NCBI GenBank assembly: GCA_944389115.1
Contig: CALXLE010000144.1
Coordinates: forward strand, 1 to 33,524
Length of the DNA stretch: 33,524 bases
Reading direction: 5' to 3'
Source: an uncultured Spirochaetaceae bacterium
GTDB taxonomy: Bacteria; Spirochaetota; Spirochaetia; Sphaerochaetales; Sphaerochaetaceae
The position numbers were made by a program, and so were the translations under genes. Shown one piece after another: positions 8,951 through 16,040 of the stretch (the stretch's first letter is position 1; every line of letters begins with the position of its first letter). The notes beneath the pieces were generated by a model, which worked only from the letters and a program-made list of their open reading frames with translations, did no database searches and was not told the DNA's origin.

Positions 8951-9718
8951 TTATTTCTTATCAAAAGGAATTCTGAGAAGTCTCATAAAATCCTTCTGAG
9001 TCTGTAATTCCGTCTTCGCTATGAAATTAATGAAACCATCCAGCTTGCTTTTCCCAAGTCGATAACTCTGCAAAGCAGAAATATAATCATGCCTGAAAAT
9101 CGGTGGAATCGATATAGGAAGATATCCATGCTGTAAAAGAATTGTATTCATTACAAGTCTTGATACTCTTCCATTTCCATCCCTGAACGGATGTATCGAT
9201 ACCAGTCTTGCATGTGCTTCACTGGCAAAAACAACAGGATCGTATTTGCTTTCATTTTCGGAGATCCATTCCACAAATTCATCAAACAATGCAGTAACGT
9301 CCTGATATGACGGAAGACTCTCATCAAGTCCTGTAATGATTACATCAACATCTCTGAGCTTTCCAGGTTGCAGTTCAGGCTGACCGAATGTTACCAACTC
9401 ATGGAAATGGAGGATATCATCTTTTGTTACTGTGTTTGATTCAATAAGGGTAAACATGAAGTCATAGGCTTTACCACCTCCGATGGCCTCAAACAGCTCT
9501 CCAAGGGTATGCTGACCTACAGCAACACCATCACGGAGAATAATCGCAGTCTCATCTTCTGTAAGAGTATTACCTTCAATCGCATTTGAACTCCAGACAC
9601 TCGGGACTCTGTAGAAGTCCTTAATCTGACTGAGAGTGAAAGGATCAGAGAAAGGTCTTCTTTCAGAGATAGCTTCCTTTCTTGCCTTACATTCATTAAT
9701 TATCTCCATCAAATACAT
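8951..9718 (-). CDS. Fic/DOC-family protein (probable AMP transferase)
   Basis: This 255-residue Fic protein has the complete active-site motif HPFRDGNGRVSR starting at His176, and an N-terminal inhibitory helix motif SNAIEGN (Ser44, Glu48, Gly49), the class II arrangement in which the glutamate blocks ATP binding. Such proteins transfer AMP or another nucleotide moiety to a target protein. No separate antitoxin gene is adjacent, consistent with the built-in inhibitory motif. The ATG has AGGGG eight bases upstream. A TATAAT box lies at 9763-9768 with no clear -35. The gene opens the AT-richer accessory stretch and points away from the DUF1016 unit. Confidence 0.88.
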   Translation of the reverse strand: MYLMEIINECKARKEAISERRPFSDPFTLSQIKDFYRVPSVWSSNAIEGNTLTEDETAIILRDGVAVGQHTLGELFEAIGGGKAYDFMFTLIESNTVTKDDILHFHELVTFGQPELQPGKLRDVDVIITGLDESLPSYQDVTALFDEFVEWISENESKYDPVVFASEAHARLVSIHPFRDGNGRVSRLVMNTILLQHGYLPISIPPIFRHDYISALQSYRLGKSKLDGFINFIAKTELQTQKDFMRLLRIPFDKK

Positions 9719-9840
9719 TGACCTAACCCCTCTCTTATCCAGCTTGCAGAAGTTATAAAAAAATTATACTACAATGTAAGATACTCTCCCATACCACAAA
9801 AAAGCGAAAGTCAGGCAGGAAAATCCTAACGCTTCCCCTA

Positions 9841-9891
9841 TTTCTGGTACTTTTCATAATTCTGCTTCGGGCACAACAGAGTACCCAGAAA
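9841..9891. repeat. Nested inverted repeat between the Fic gene and the DUF1016 unit
   Basis: TTTCTGGTACT (9841-9851) pairs with AGTACCCAGAAA (9880-9891) with one unpaired G. Inside lie TCTG/CAGA and a small TGC-TTCGG-GCA loop. No T-run follows on either strand. It could be a terminator-like structure, a protein site or a remnant of a small mobile repeat. Confidence 0.35.
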
Positions 9892-9900
9892 TAGCACTTC

Positions 9901-9930
9901 TTGCATAGTCTGTAGACTACCACGTAAAAT
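9901..9930 (+). promoter_or_regulatory. Promoter with a palindrome in its spacer, DUF1016 unit
   Basis: TTGCAT (9901-9906) and TAAAAT (9925-9930) are 18 bases apart. The spacer holds a perfect inverted repeat TAGTCT-GT-AGACTA at 9906-9919, placed where a repressor would block RNA polymerase. An AGGAGA ribosome binding site follows at 9938-9943. The HTH gene at the end of the unit is the natural candidate for the repressor. Confidence 0.5.
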
Positions 9931-9949
9931 TTTAATCAGGAGATTCAGA

Positions 9950-10987
9950 ATGGATAAAGCCGATGTAACAGTGAATGAGAACAACCTTATAGAAAGCATC
10001 AAAGAGATAATCATCACATCCCGTAAGAACCTTGTCCGAAACGTCAACACGGAGATGCTTTCCGCTTACTGAATATCGGGAAGCTCATTGTTGAGGATGA
10101 GCAAAAGAATCAGGGAAGAGCAAAGTATGGTGAACAGATTTTGAAGACCCTCTCAAAAAGACTTACAGCTGAGATTGGCAGTGGATTCTCAATGACAAAT
10201 CTTTCTTTTATGCGGAGATTCTATCTTACATACCAGAAATTTCAGACAGTGTCTGAAAAATTGAGCTGGTCTCATTACTGTGAGCTTCTGACAATCTCCG
10301 ATGAAAATAAGCGCAGCTTCTATGAAAAGGAGTGCATCGCTTCTAAATGGTCTGTAAGAGAGCTTAAAAAGACAGCTTGATTCTTCGCTCTATGAAAGAC
10401 TCCTGCTCTCCCGTGGAAAAGAGAACAAGGAGGGAGTAAAACGGCTTGCTGAGAAAGGACAGGAGATTGCGAAGCCTGAAGATATCCTCAAAGATCCCTA
10501 TGTATTCGAGTTTGTGGGACTGCATGAAAACAAGCCTGTTATGGAAGCAGATTTGGAAGATGCTCTTATCAACCATATTGAGAGGTTCCTGCTGGAGCTT
10601 GGTAAAGGTTTCATGTTCGTAGGAAGACAGCAGAGAATAACATTCGATAACGAGCACTACTATGCTGACATGGTTTTCTACAACAAGATTCTCCGAGCAT
10701 ATGTGATAATCGAACTTAAGACGAGGAAGTTATTACCGGCAGCTGTCGGACAGCTTAACATGTATCTCAACTACTACAAAGCAGAAATCAATGATACTGA
10801 TGATAACGACCCGATTGGTATAATTCTTTGTACAGATAAGCCATCTGCAAAGATTGAGTATGTCTTAGGAGGGCTTGAGAACAGAATCTTCGCTTCAAAA
10901 TATGTTCTATACCTTCCTGATAAGAAAGCTCTGGAAGAAGAAGTACAGACATTCATTGAAGACTGGGAAGAGAAGGGCAAGGAGTGA
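9950..10987 (+). pseudogene. DUF1016 (YhcG-type) PDDEXK nuclease, two frameshifts
   Basis: Read through two corrections, this is a full-length (about 345 codons) DUF1016 protein. The N-terminal half has the family pattern NIGKLIVEDEQ, LSKRLTAEIGSGFS, LSWSHYCELL and KWSVRELK. The C-terminal half is the PDDEXK-like nuclease part, KDPYVFEFVGL, FLLELGKGFMFVGRQ, YADMVFYN and VIIELKTRKL. Frame 1 runs from the ATG at 9950 (AGGAGA six bases upstream) to a TGA at 10070, where one G appears lost from a TGG codon. The middle part ends at 10380 after an extra A in a run of five A at 10366-10370. The last part reads on to 10987. As given, the gene cannot make the whole protein. The two indels restore the original frame. 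Confidence 0.8.
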
Positions 10988-11226
10988 GCCACGGTATTGA
11001 TAACAAAGAGTCTGAACCTGATGACATGATGAACGTCGAGGATATGTATTGGTACAAGGAGCAAGCTGCAAAGGATACTCCCGGTAAAACACTACGGTTC
11101 TATCGCAAGCTGAATGGACTTACGCAGACTGAGCTTGCTGCGATGCTTGGCACTACAAAGCAGTTCATATCTAATCTTGAGAATGACAGAAAGCCTATCA
11201 GCAGTATGATGGAAGAAGCTCTCTGA
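10984..11226 (+). CDS. XRE-family HTH regulator, C-terminus frameshifted
   Basis: This 80-residue frame overlaps the end of the DUF1016 gene (GTGA) and carries a complete helix-turn-helix: KTLRFYRKLNGLTQTELA, MLGTTKQFISNLENDRKPIS. In related regulators the next residues are a short helix ending like LSEIFNFPVPR. That sequence is present here in the +1 frame (11216-11290), so one extra base near 11213-11215 has cut the normal C-terminus. A more usual N-terminus would be the ATG giving MNVEDMYWYKEQ, near 11029. It is likely the autoregulator of the unit and a partner of the promoter palindrome at 9906-9919 (inference). Confidence 0.65.
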   Translation: MSHGIDNKESEPDDMMNVEDMYWYKEQAAKDTPGKTLRFYRKLNGLTQTELAAMLGTTKQFISNLENDRKPISSMMEEAL

Positions 11227-11466
11227 AATCTTCAATTTTCCTGTGCCAAGATCCATTTTAACCATCTTATCTTTATTATCGATGAGATAGTCAGATATAG
11301 CACTGATTAAGTTATCATGCGGAATACCGGATCTGAAACAATTGTTTGTCTTAATACAAACGGAACCAGACATATCAAACAATCCTTCTATCCCATTATT
11401 AGTCATGAACACAAATTCTCGTAGAGAATCACTTATCGGAGAATACAAGTAATAAGACATAAACAT
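11092..11466 (-). CDS. Small hypothetical protein downstream of DUF3800
   Basis: The 124-residue product is not recognised. It has GGAGG four bases before its ATG (10 before a second in-frame ATG at 11460) and lies 23 bases after the DUF3800 stop, so it is very probably the second gene of that unit. The first 80 residues look like a normal soluble protein (YYLYSPISDSLREFVF, GLFDMSGSVCIKT, DKMVKMDLGTGKLK). The last 45 residues run antisense to the HTH coding region and may be a read-through tail acquired when the two loci were joined. Confidence 0.5.
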   Translation of the reverse strand: MFMSYYLYSPISDSLREFVFMTNNGIEGLFDMSGSVCIKTNNCFRSGIPHDNLISAISDYLIDNKDKMVKMDLGTGKLKISESFFHHTADRLSVILKIRYELLCSAKHRSKLSLRKSIQLAIEP

Positions 11467-11489
11467 TTAGCCTCCGTTGATAGAAAAGA

Positions 11490-12170
11490 TCAAATAGACT
11501 TCGCCTTATCTTCCAGAACCTTAAGGTATTTCTTTCTGATAATCTTCGGACTGCCAAAGAAATATTCCTCTGCATTAGACAATTCATTCTTATCAAGCTT
11601 GATCTGAAGCAGTTTAAGAGTAGCAATGAAATCAGCAGCCTGAAATAGCCTATAATCTTGTGGTCTGATCTTTCTGAATTCCACATTCTCCAACAAAGTG
11701 TGGAATACTGATGAAAGTAGTTTACTGACTTCTACCTGTCCATTGTCGTAATAGATTTTTACGACATCAAAGCTCTGGAAGAATCCGTAGTTCTCTCGGA
11801 TAAACAGTGAAAGTTTCTTGGCAAGTTTTCCAACGGCCTCTACAGCATCTTCCACATACTTTTTCTCAATGGAAACAAGTAGACATCTGACATCTATCTT
11901 CCTAAAGAATGCCATAAAACCCTTGAGAAGCTTCTGCCTGTTCTCAAGTCCTTCATGACGATATGGATTCTCATTGCGGATGATTGGGCCAGCATGAAGA
12001 CAGTGATTCGGATAACCGATTTCAGCTAGATGATTCTCAAGTGATTCTATCTCTGCAGAAAGATCATTCTCCTGATTATGCATTACCATTGAGATGATGT
12101 AGTAAGAAGAGTGTTCAGCATAGTCGCCGAAATCACCAGATTCATCAACGAATATGCTTAACTCCTGCAC
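11490..12170 (-). CDS. DUF3800 domain protein
   Basis: This 226-residue protein has the DUF3800 hallmarks: an N-terminal IFVDESGDFG with adjacent acidic residues Asp9-Glu10, and a C-terminal LFQAADFIATL near 178-188. The spaced acidic residues resemble an RNase H-like metal site, so a nuclease role is often suggested for the family but is not established. The GTG start has AGGAG six bases upstream. The gene is preceded by its own promoter and a structured leader with an internal terminator hairpin. A small gene follows in the same direction. Confidence 0.8.
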   Translation of the reverse strand: MQELSIFVDESGDFGDYAEHSSYYIISMVMHNQENDLSAEIESLENHLAEIGYPNHCLHAGPIIRNENPYRHEGLENRQKLLKGFMAFFRKIDVRCLLVSIEKKYVEDAVEAVGKLAKKLSLFIRENYGFFQSFDVVKIYYDNGQVEVSKLLSSVFHTLLENVEFRKIRPQDYRLFQAADFIATLKLLQIKLDKNELSNAEEYFFGSPKIIRKKYLKVLEDKAKSI

Positions 12171-12176
12171 TAAAAT

Positions 12177-12264
12177 CTCCTCTTGGCATAAAAATAGCGG
12201 GCGTCTTACCCGCTTGCAAGGGGGGCCAAGGTCTTTCGACCAACCCCTAACTGATTTTTCAGCT
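12177..12264 (-). ncRNA. Structured leader RNA of the DUF3800 gene
   Basis: The predicted transcript begins at the base of a hairpin AGCTGA-AAAA-TCAGTT (12264-12249). Next come GGGG-TT-GGTC-GAAA-GACC with a following C-run that can close the outer stem, then AGCGGG-TAAGACG-CCCGCT (12214-12196) followed by five T, which is an intrinsic terminator. CTTGGC (12230-12225) can pair with GCCAAG (12187-12182), which directly abuts the AGGAG ribosome binding site. This pairing would interleave with the GGGG:CCCC stem as a pseudoknot. Structured RNA motifs upstream of DUF3800 genes have been reported from comparative genomics (from memory); membership in one of those classes was not tested. Confidence 0.6.
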
Positions 12265-12270
12265 ACTTAT

Positions 12271-12299
12271 AATATACTTGCACCACAAATAAAAAGCAA
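12271..12299 (-). promoter_or_regulatory. Promoter of the DUF3800 leader RNA
   Basis: On the minus strand TTGCTT (12294-12299) and TATATT (12271-12276) are separated by 17 bases. The expected transcription start, seven bases on, falls at the first base of the leader hairpin. Confidence 0.6.
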
Positions 12300-12440
12300 T
12301 CCATCATGTCAATCATCTCCATTTTCTCGTTATAGTATTTAGAGTAAATACCAAACTGCTACCAATTATGATTAAGCTTAAGTCATAAGAAGTGAATAGT
12401 CAGATAGTCGCGAACGCAGTACGTTCGCATTTCGAAAGCA

Positions 12441-12524
12441 TCACTTAAACTCATTAAAAACGTCTTCAGCTGAATCAGCAGCACCAGCTGCTATCATCAC
12501 ATTATGAAGCCATTTCCTCCTTGA
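12441..12524 (-). pseudogene. Coding remnant cut off at the left IS end
   Basis: One frame reads from the IS boundary as NSRRKWLHNVMIAAGAAD, then SAEDVFNEFK and a stop. It has a normal amino acid mix for a protein C-terminus but no start or recognised family. It is probably the tail of a gene truncated by the IS or by an IS-mediated deletion. The remaining sequence from 12300 to 12440 holds a GCGAACG/CGTTCGC hairpin (12410-12428) and nothing else that I recognise. Confidence 0.3.
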
Positions 12525-12547
12525 ATTCCCATTTCTAAACTAGGATT
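12525..12547 (+). repeat. Left terminal inverted repeat of the IS
   Basis: This is the exact reverse complement of 14287-14309 over 23 bases; it begins ATTCCCATTTC and ends ACTAGGATT. The match stops on both sides. Confidence 0.9.
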
Positions 12548-14181
12548 TCCTTCAAAGTCTTCTCCACCTCTGAGGGCCTGACCTTCAGCAATGAGGACAG
12601 CAGCAGCGTCTGCTTGCCCGTGAGAGAGGAATACAGCTGCACATGCTTGCGCTTGCCATCTCTCTTCACATAGGAGACCGAAATCTTATCAAGGGTTTTC
12701 CTCACCAGATCCATCGTCATCTCATCCCTGTCCTTGCAGTCCCTCAGCCTCTGCCTTATCTCCGCCATCAGTATCGAGGCGATGAAGACGACGAACACGC
12801 GCCCGTCCATTGCCTGCCTCGTATGCACCGAGAGCCTCCTGCAGTCCTGCACGTTCTTTATGTCATTGAATATCTTCTCGACCCCATCCTTGTCCCTGTA
12901 TATGTTCATCACATCCGTGCTGGAAAGGTCCATCCTGTCTGTGACAATGGCGAAGAGCCCCGCATACTTCGTCTCTCGGCCGGCAATGTGCTCATCATTG
13001 TATTCATACCGCCTGCTGCCATCCGGCTGCTCCACATCGGTGAAGTACCTCGCATAGAGAGCGGCATGGGAATTGAGGAACTTCCCGGCATTGAGCTCCT
13101 CATAGCATTCGGCAAGCCTTATGTCCAGGCTGGAGGTGCGGAGGCTTATGTCAGCCACGGACTGCGCGTAGACATGTATCATGCACTCCCTGTGCAGGCC
13201 CTCCGCATCCCAGTGGCTCTTCACTCCCATCGCATATAGAAGCTGGCCGCTGTCCGTCCTGATTATGTTCCTCGGATGCCTTATCTGGCTCCTGAGCGCC
13301 TCATCCATCGCATCCCTCGTCTTCGATGATGCAAGTGTCATCGCCAGAATGAAATAGTAGCCGTGGCCATACATGGCGCTGACATTCGATGAGGAGAAGA
13401 ATCCCTTGTCCATCACGAATGTCAGCCTGCTGTAGCTGAAGCTGTATCCCTCCCTCAGCACCGACTGCAGCGTGGATACATCGGGGATCGCGCCATCATG
13501 CACCCTGTAGTAGATCGGAAGCCTGTTCCCGCTGTCAACGATCATCCCCAGATTCACCTGCGGAAGATCCTCCCCATCCCTGTTATAGCCATATTCCACG
13601 AGTTCGTTGTCCTTCGAATATGACGATATTGATGTTATGTCATGGAAGCATGCGCCCCCTGTGGAGGCCTTCTTCCTCCAGGCAAGCAGGAACTCCTTCC
13701 TCCTTTCTTCATCCATGCCGGAATAAAGGCGGGAGATGTCCTGGCTGGAAAGATCATCGTCATGGATCGGAAGCTCATGGCTCCCATGCCATTCGGGGAA
13801 CAGGTACGCCGCGTTGCTTCCCGTCGATGCGTGATACATCGCAAGGGACAGAATCGTCTTCCATGTCTGGGGAAACGCCTCCTTCAGGCATCCCGAGAGC
13901 CCGATCTCCGACGAGATCCTCCACATCGCCCTTGTCAGCCCGATCCGGCTTGCTGATATGAGATGCAGGCCATCCCCGCATTCACCCTCCGTCACCGCAG
14001 CCTTCACCAGATTCATCTTTTTGGGGATTATGTTCCCTTCATCATCGACGGTGCCGTAATACTCAAGCTTCGTCTCGCATGATTTCTTCTCCGGATTCCA
14101 TCTGTGCTCAACAGCCCTATATGCGTATTTCCTGCCGTTCTTCTTTGTCACGATCGTGATCTTCGGCTCGTTCTTCTTCAT
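12535..14181 (-). CDS. IS transposase (DDE, IS1634/IS4-type)
   Basis: The 548-residue transposase has the RNase H-like DDE triad: Asp181 in CFHDITSISSYS, Asp258 in FVMDKGFFSSSN, and Glu435 in the IS4-type motif YRDKDGVEKIFNDIK, which includes the downstream lysine. Length and motif order fit the IS1634-like branch. It is complete and without frameshift, so it may be active. The ATG is the end of a 10+10 bp palindrome and lies seven bases after a TATACT -10 box, with no Shine-Dalgarno, suggesting a leaderless, tightly restricted transcript. Confidence 0.88.
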   Translation of the reverse strand: MKKNEPKITIVTKKNGRKYAYRAVEHRWNPEKKSCETKLEYYGTVDDEGNIIPKKMNLVKAAVTEGECGDGLHLISASRIGLTRAMWRISSEIGLSGCLKEAFPQTWKTILSLAMYHASTGSNAAYLFPEWHGSHELPIHDDDLSSQDISRLYSGMDEERRKEFLLAWRKKASTGGACFHDITSISSYSKDNELVEYGYNRDGEDLPQVNLGMIVDSGNRLPIYYRVHDGAIPDVSTLQSVLREGYSFSYSRLTFVMDKGFFSSSNVSAMYGHGYYFILAMTLASSKTRDAMDEALRSQIRHPRNIIRTDSGQLLYAMGVKSHWDAEGLHRECMIHVYAQSVADISLRTSSLDIRLAECYEELNAGKFLNSHAALYARYFTDVEQPDGSRRYEYNDEHIAGRETKYAGLFAIVTDRMDLSSTDVMNIYRDKDGVEKIFNDIKNVQDCRRLSVHTRQAMDGRVFVVFIASILMAEIRQRLRDCKDRDEMTMDLVRKTLDKISVSYVKRDGKRKHVQLYSSLTGKQTLLLSSLLKVRPSEVEKTLKEILV

Positions 14182-14217
14182 AGTTTATAGTATAAACTAT
14201 TTCAGATGGGACAACAA
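14180..14217 (-). promoter_or_regulatory. Transposase promoter overlapped by a palindrome
   Basis: TTGTTG (14212-14217) and TATACT (14189-14194) are 17 bases apart on the minus strand. ATAGTTTATA (14180-14189) and TATAAACTAT (14191-14200) form a perfect inverted repeat with a one-base centre that covers the -10 box and the first two bases of the ATG. It could be an operator or an mRNA hairpin that limits expression. Confidence 0.5.
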
Positions 14218-14286
14218 TGGCCGCATGAGCCATTATCTTCAGATTCTGCAATAAATTACTGCGAAATTATAATTTTGTTCAGTTCT

Positions 14287-14309
14287 AATCCTAGTTTAGA
14301 AATGGGAAT
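14287..14309 (-). repeat. Right terminal inverted repeat of the IS
   Basis: This is the partner of the repeat at 12525-12547, identical over 23 bases in inverted orientation. Confidence 0.9.
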
Positions 14310-14346
14310 GCAGGGTCGATGCCCTTTTTCAGATTGCAAGAAAATG

Positions 14347-14389
14347 AAAAAGGCGCAAGCTATCTACCTATCAGTAAACAACTTACGCC
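14347..14389 (-). terminator. Stranded original terminator of tRNA-Val
   Basis: On the minus strand GGCGTAAG (14389-14382) pairs with CTTGCGCC (14359-14352) with one G-T wobble and is followed by five T. It lies three bases beyond the 3' end of the 44-bp tRNA fragment, exactly where a tRNA terminator would be, but is now 3 kb from the intact tRNA gene. Confidence 0.6.
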
Positions 14390-14391
14390 GT

Positions 14392-14435
14392 TGGGCGATG
14401 CCAGGATTGAACTGGCGACTTCCACGATGTCAACG
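14392..14435 (-). repeat. 44-bp tRNA-Val 3' fragment (attachment-site copy)
   Basis: All 44 bases are identical, in the same orientation, to the 3' part of the tRNA-Val gene at 17378-17421, from the anticodon loop to the discriminator base. The match stops abruptly on both sides. A tRNA 3' end duplicated as a direct repeat is the signature left by tyrosine-recombinase integration. Confidence 0.85.
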
Positions 14436-14564
14436 GAAAATAGAGACTTTACTGAATTTTCCAGAAAATTCACATAATTTACCGTATAACAACAAATTAC
14501 TACCCTATTCCAAAGAAAGGAATTTACCAAGATTTCCTGAAAATTCCTGTATTTTCTTGCAATC

Positions 14565-14587
14565 TTAGTGCCCATTTTAAGTGCCCA
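14565..14587. repeat. Left paired arm-type repeat
   Basis: TTAGTGCCCA (14565-14574) is followed 13 bases on by TAAGTGCCCA (14578-14587). The same pair occurs at 17281-17303 near the other end of the element, in the same orientation. It lies about 130 bases inside the left att core. Confidence 0.55.
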
Positions 14588-14712
14588 TAAATTCCATGTC
14601 AATAATTACAACTTCCAGAATGGACGTGAAAGTCATTTTAATATTGAAAAGTAACCCATAATGTATTACTCTTTAGATATGGAATATGAAGTCCGGATGG
14701 ATGGAAATAGGA

Positions 14713-14735
14713 GAGGCTGCCGGATCGGCAGCCTC
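14713..14735 (-). terminator. Terminator hairpin after the solute-binding protein gene
   Basis: GAGGCTGCC (14713-14721) and GGCAGCCTC (14727-14735) form a perfect nine-pair stem with a five-base loop, 39 bases after the stop codon. The tail on the minus strand (TCCTATTTCC) is only modestly T-rich. Confidence 0.55.
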
Positions 14736-14773
14736 CTGATCAGCGCTGCGGCATAAACGCAGAGCCGGATGGA

Positions 14774-16024
14774 TCAGTATCCCCAGTACTCTGCCCAGTC
14801 GGCTATCGCTTCATCTGCTGTTATGCTGCCCATGAGCAGTGCCTGCATCGTCTGCTCCTGGAACTGCTGCCAGGCAGGATACTGCGGCGCATCGAGCGGA
14901 TACCTTACGAATACAGTGTTCTCATCGCTGAGTTCCTCTGACCATGCCTTGTAGTGGCCGGTGCTGAAGTACGGATCGTTCTCGTATGTCGATTTATGCA
15001 CAGGGAGAGGTCCATAGGACTTGCAGAAGCGGGCGTTGTTCTCAGCAGAGCTGATCCATGAGATGAAGTCCCATGCTTCGTCGGGATGCTTGCTGGTTGT
15101 CGGGATCGAGAAACCGCTGAATCCATAGTCGAGGTATCTCTTTCCTGTCGTTCCTACCGGTACCATCACAACCTCGAACTGGTCGTCTTCGATCTGTCCT
15201 GCAAGCGAGCTGAGCGTATCTGGATCCTGGATGAGGAATGGAGTTGTTCCTGATACGAATCCGTTGATCTGCTCATTGAATCCCCAGTTTATGGCATCCG
15301 GCGGACAAGCTGTCTTATAGAGGTCCACGTACTGCTCCACTGCCTTGCGTCCGGCTTCATTATCGAAGACATAGCCGCCATCAGTGCTCTCATAGATGTT
15401 GTCTGTGCTCACATTGCCGACATTCGGGAGCATCTGGATATCGCTGATCTTGAAGACCTGCGACTTTCCTCTGAGCGCATATCCATACTGGCCAGGGGCT
15501 TTTCCCGTGATCTCCTTGCAGGCCGCATAGAGCTCATCCATAGTCGTCGGTATTTCGATTCCATACTTTTCGAGGACATCTGACCTGACAATGAGCGCCT
15601 TCACGTAGAATCCCTGAGGAATGAGGTACGGGGTATCGTTCACAGTCTTTGCAGCCTGCATCGTGAGATCCAGGAGATCTCCCGTCTCATCCCACTCTGC
15701 AAGATATGGCGTGAGGTCCACGAGCTTGCCGTTGTTCACGAACTGCTTCACTGTATGGTCCCTTGTCTCGATGATGTCGAGCTCCTGGTTGCTGTTGAGC
15801 ATCATTGTGAGCTTGTTGTCCGACTGCTCATATGGGGGTGAGATGAGTTCTATCTCTATGCCGGGATTAAGGGCTTCATACTCGTCGATCATCTTCTGAA
15901 GGACCTTGGTGCGCCCGGGACTTGTCATAGTCTCAAGGAAAGTAAGCTTTATGGCATCAGTTTCCGCGAAGACAGTTCCGATGAGCAGAACAAACACAAG
16001 CGGCAATATGATGGCTTTCTTCAT
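14774..16024 (-). CDS. Extracellular solute-binding protein (ABC sugar type, family 1)
   Basis: This 416-residue protein has a signal peptide (MKKAIILPLVFVLLIGTVFA, cleavage probably after FA) and then a type-1 sugar-binding fold: KLTFLETMTSPGRTKVLQKM, YEALNPGIEIELISPPYEQSD, and TSKHPDEAWDFISWISS in the C-terminal half. It should bind a sugar or oligosaccharide outside the membrane for an ABC importer. The start is fixed by AGGAGG seven bases upstream; a frame extending nine codons further would run through that site. It is an orphan: no permease or ATPase gene accompanies it, and a hairpin terminator follows. Confidence 0.85.
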   Translation of the reverse strand: MKKAIILPLVFVLLIGTVFAETDAIKLTFLETMTSPGRTKVLQKMIDEYEALNPGIEIELISPPYEQSDNKLTMMLNSNQELDIIETRDHTVKQFVNNGKLVDLTPYLAEWDETGDLLDLTMQAAKTVNDTPYLIPQGFYVKALIVRSDVLEKYGIEIPTTMDELYAACKEITGKAPGQYGYALRGKSQVFKISDIQMLPNVGNVSTDNIYESTDGGYVFDNEAGRKAVEQYVDLYKTACPPDAINWGFNEQINGFVSGTTPFLIQDPDTLSSLAGQIEDDQFEVVMVPVGTTGKRYLDYGFSGFSIPTTSKHPDEAWDFISWISSAENNARFCKSYGPLPVHKSTYENDPYFSTGHYKAWSEELSDENTVFVRYPLDAPQYPAWQQFQEQTMQALLMGSITADEAIADWAEYWGY

Positions 16025-16040
16025 ATTGATTCCTCCTTTT

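Larger units (their letters stand above)
12525..14309 (-). mobile_element. Complete insertion sequence, IS4-superfamily (IS1634-like)
   Basis: The 1785-bp element is bounded by perfect 23-bp inverted repeats (12525-12547 and 14287-14309) and contains one intact transposase gene. The stop codon of the transposase lies within the left repeat. The bases outside the two ends (TTGA on the left, GCAG on the right) do not form a target duplication. It is noticeably richer in G and C than the sequence on its left. Confidence 0.85.

Noticed and set aside
9838..10050. 70-codon minus-strand frame upstream of the DUF1016 gene
   Set aside because: It overlaps the promoter and start of the clearly recognisable DUF1016 gene and has no family features.
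10364..11064. Minus-strand frames opposite DUF1016
   Set aside because: Antisense to a conserved protein family; no ribosome binding sites.
12643..13239. Long plus-strand reading frame (198 codons) inside the IS
   Set aside because: It is antisense to the transposase, whose motifs are intact, and arises from the GC-rich codon pattern. No ribosome binding site or recognisable domain.
13620..13961. Several 100-codon frames opposite the 5' part of the transposase
   Set aside because: Antisense shadows of the transposase coding region; low-complexity Arg/Ser/Pro-rich translations.
12525..14309. Target-site duplication of the IS
   Set aside because: Compared the flanks with several possible element ends; no direct repeat of 4 or more bases matched.
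14360..14602. Reading frame across the duplicated tRNA fragment
   Set aside because: The same artefact as at 17220; I considered an integrase C-terminus but see no catalytic tyrosine-recombinase motif.
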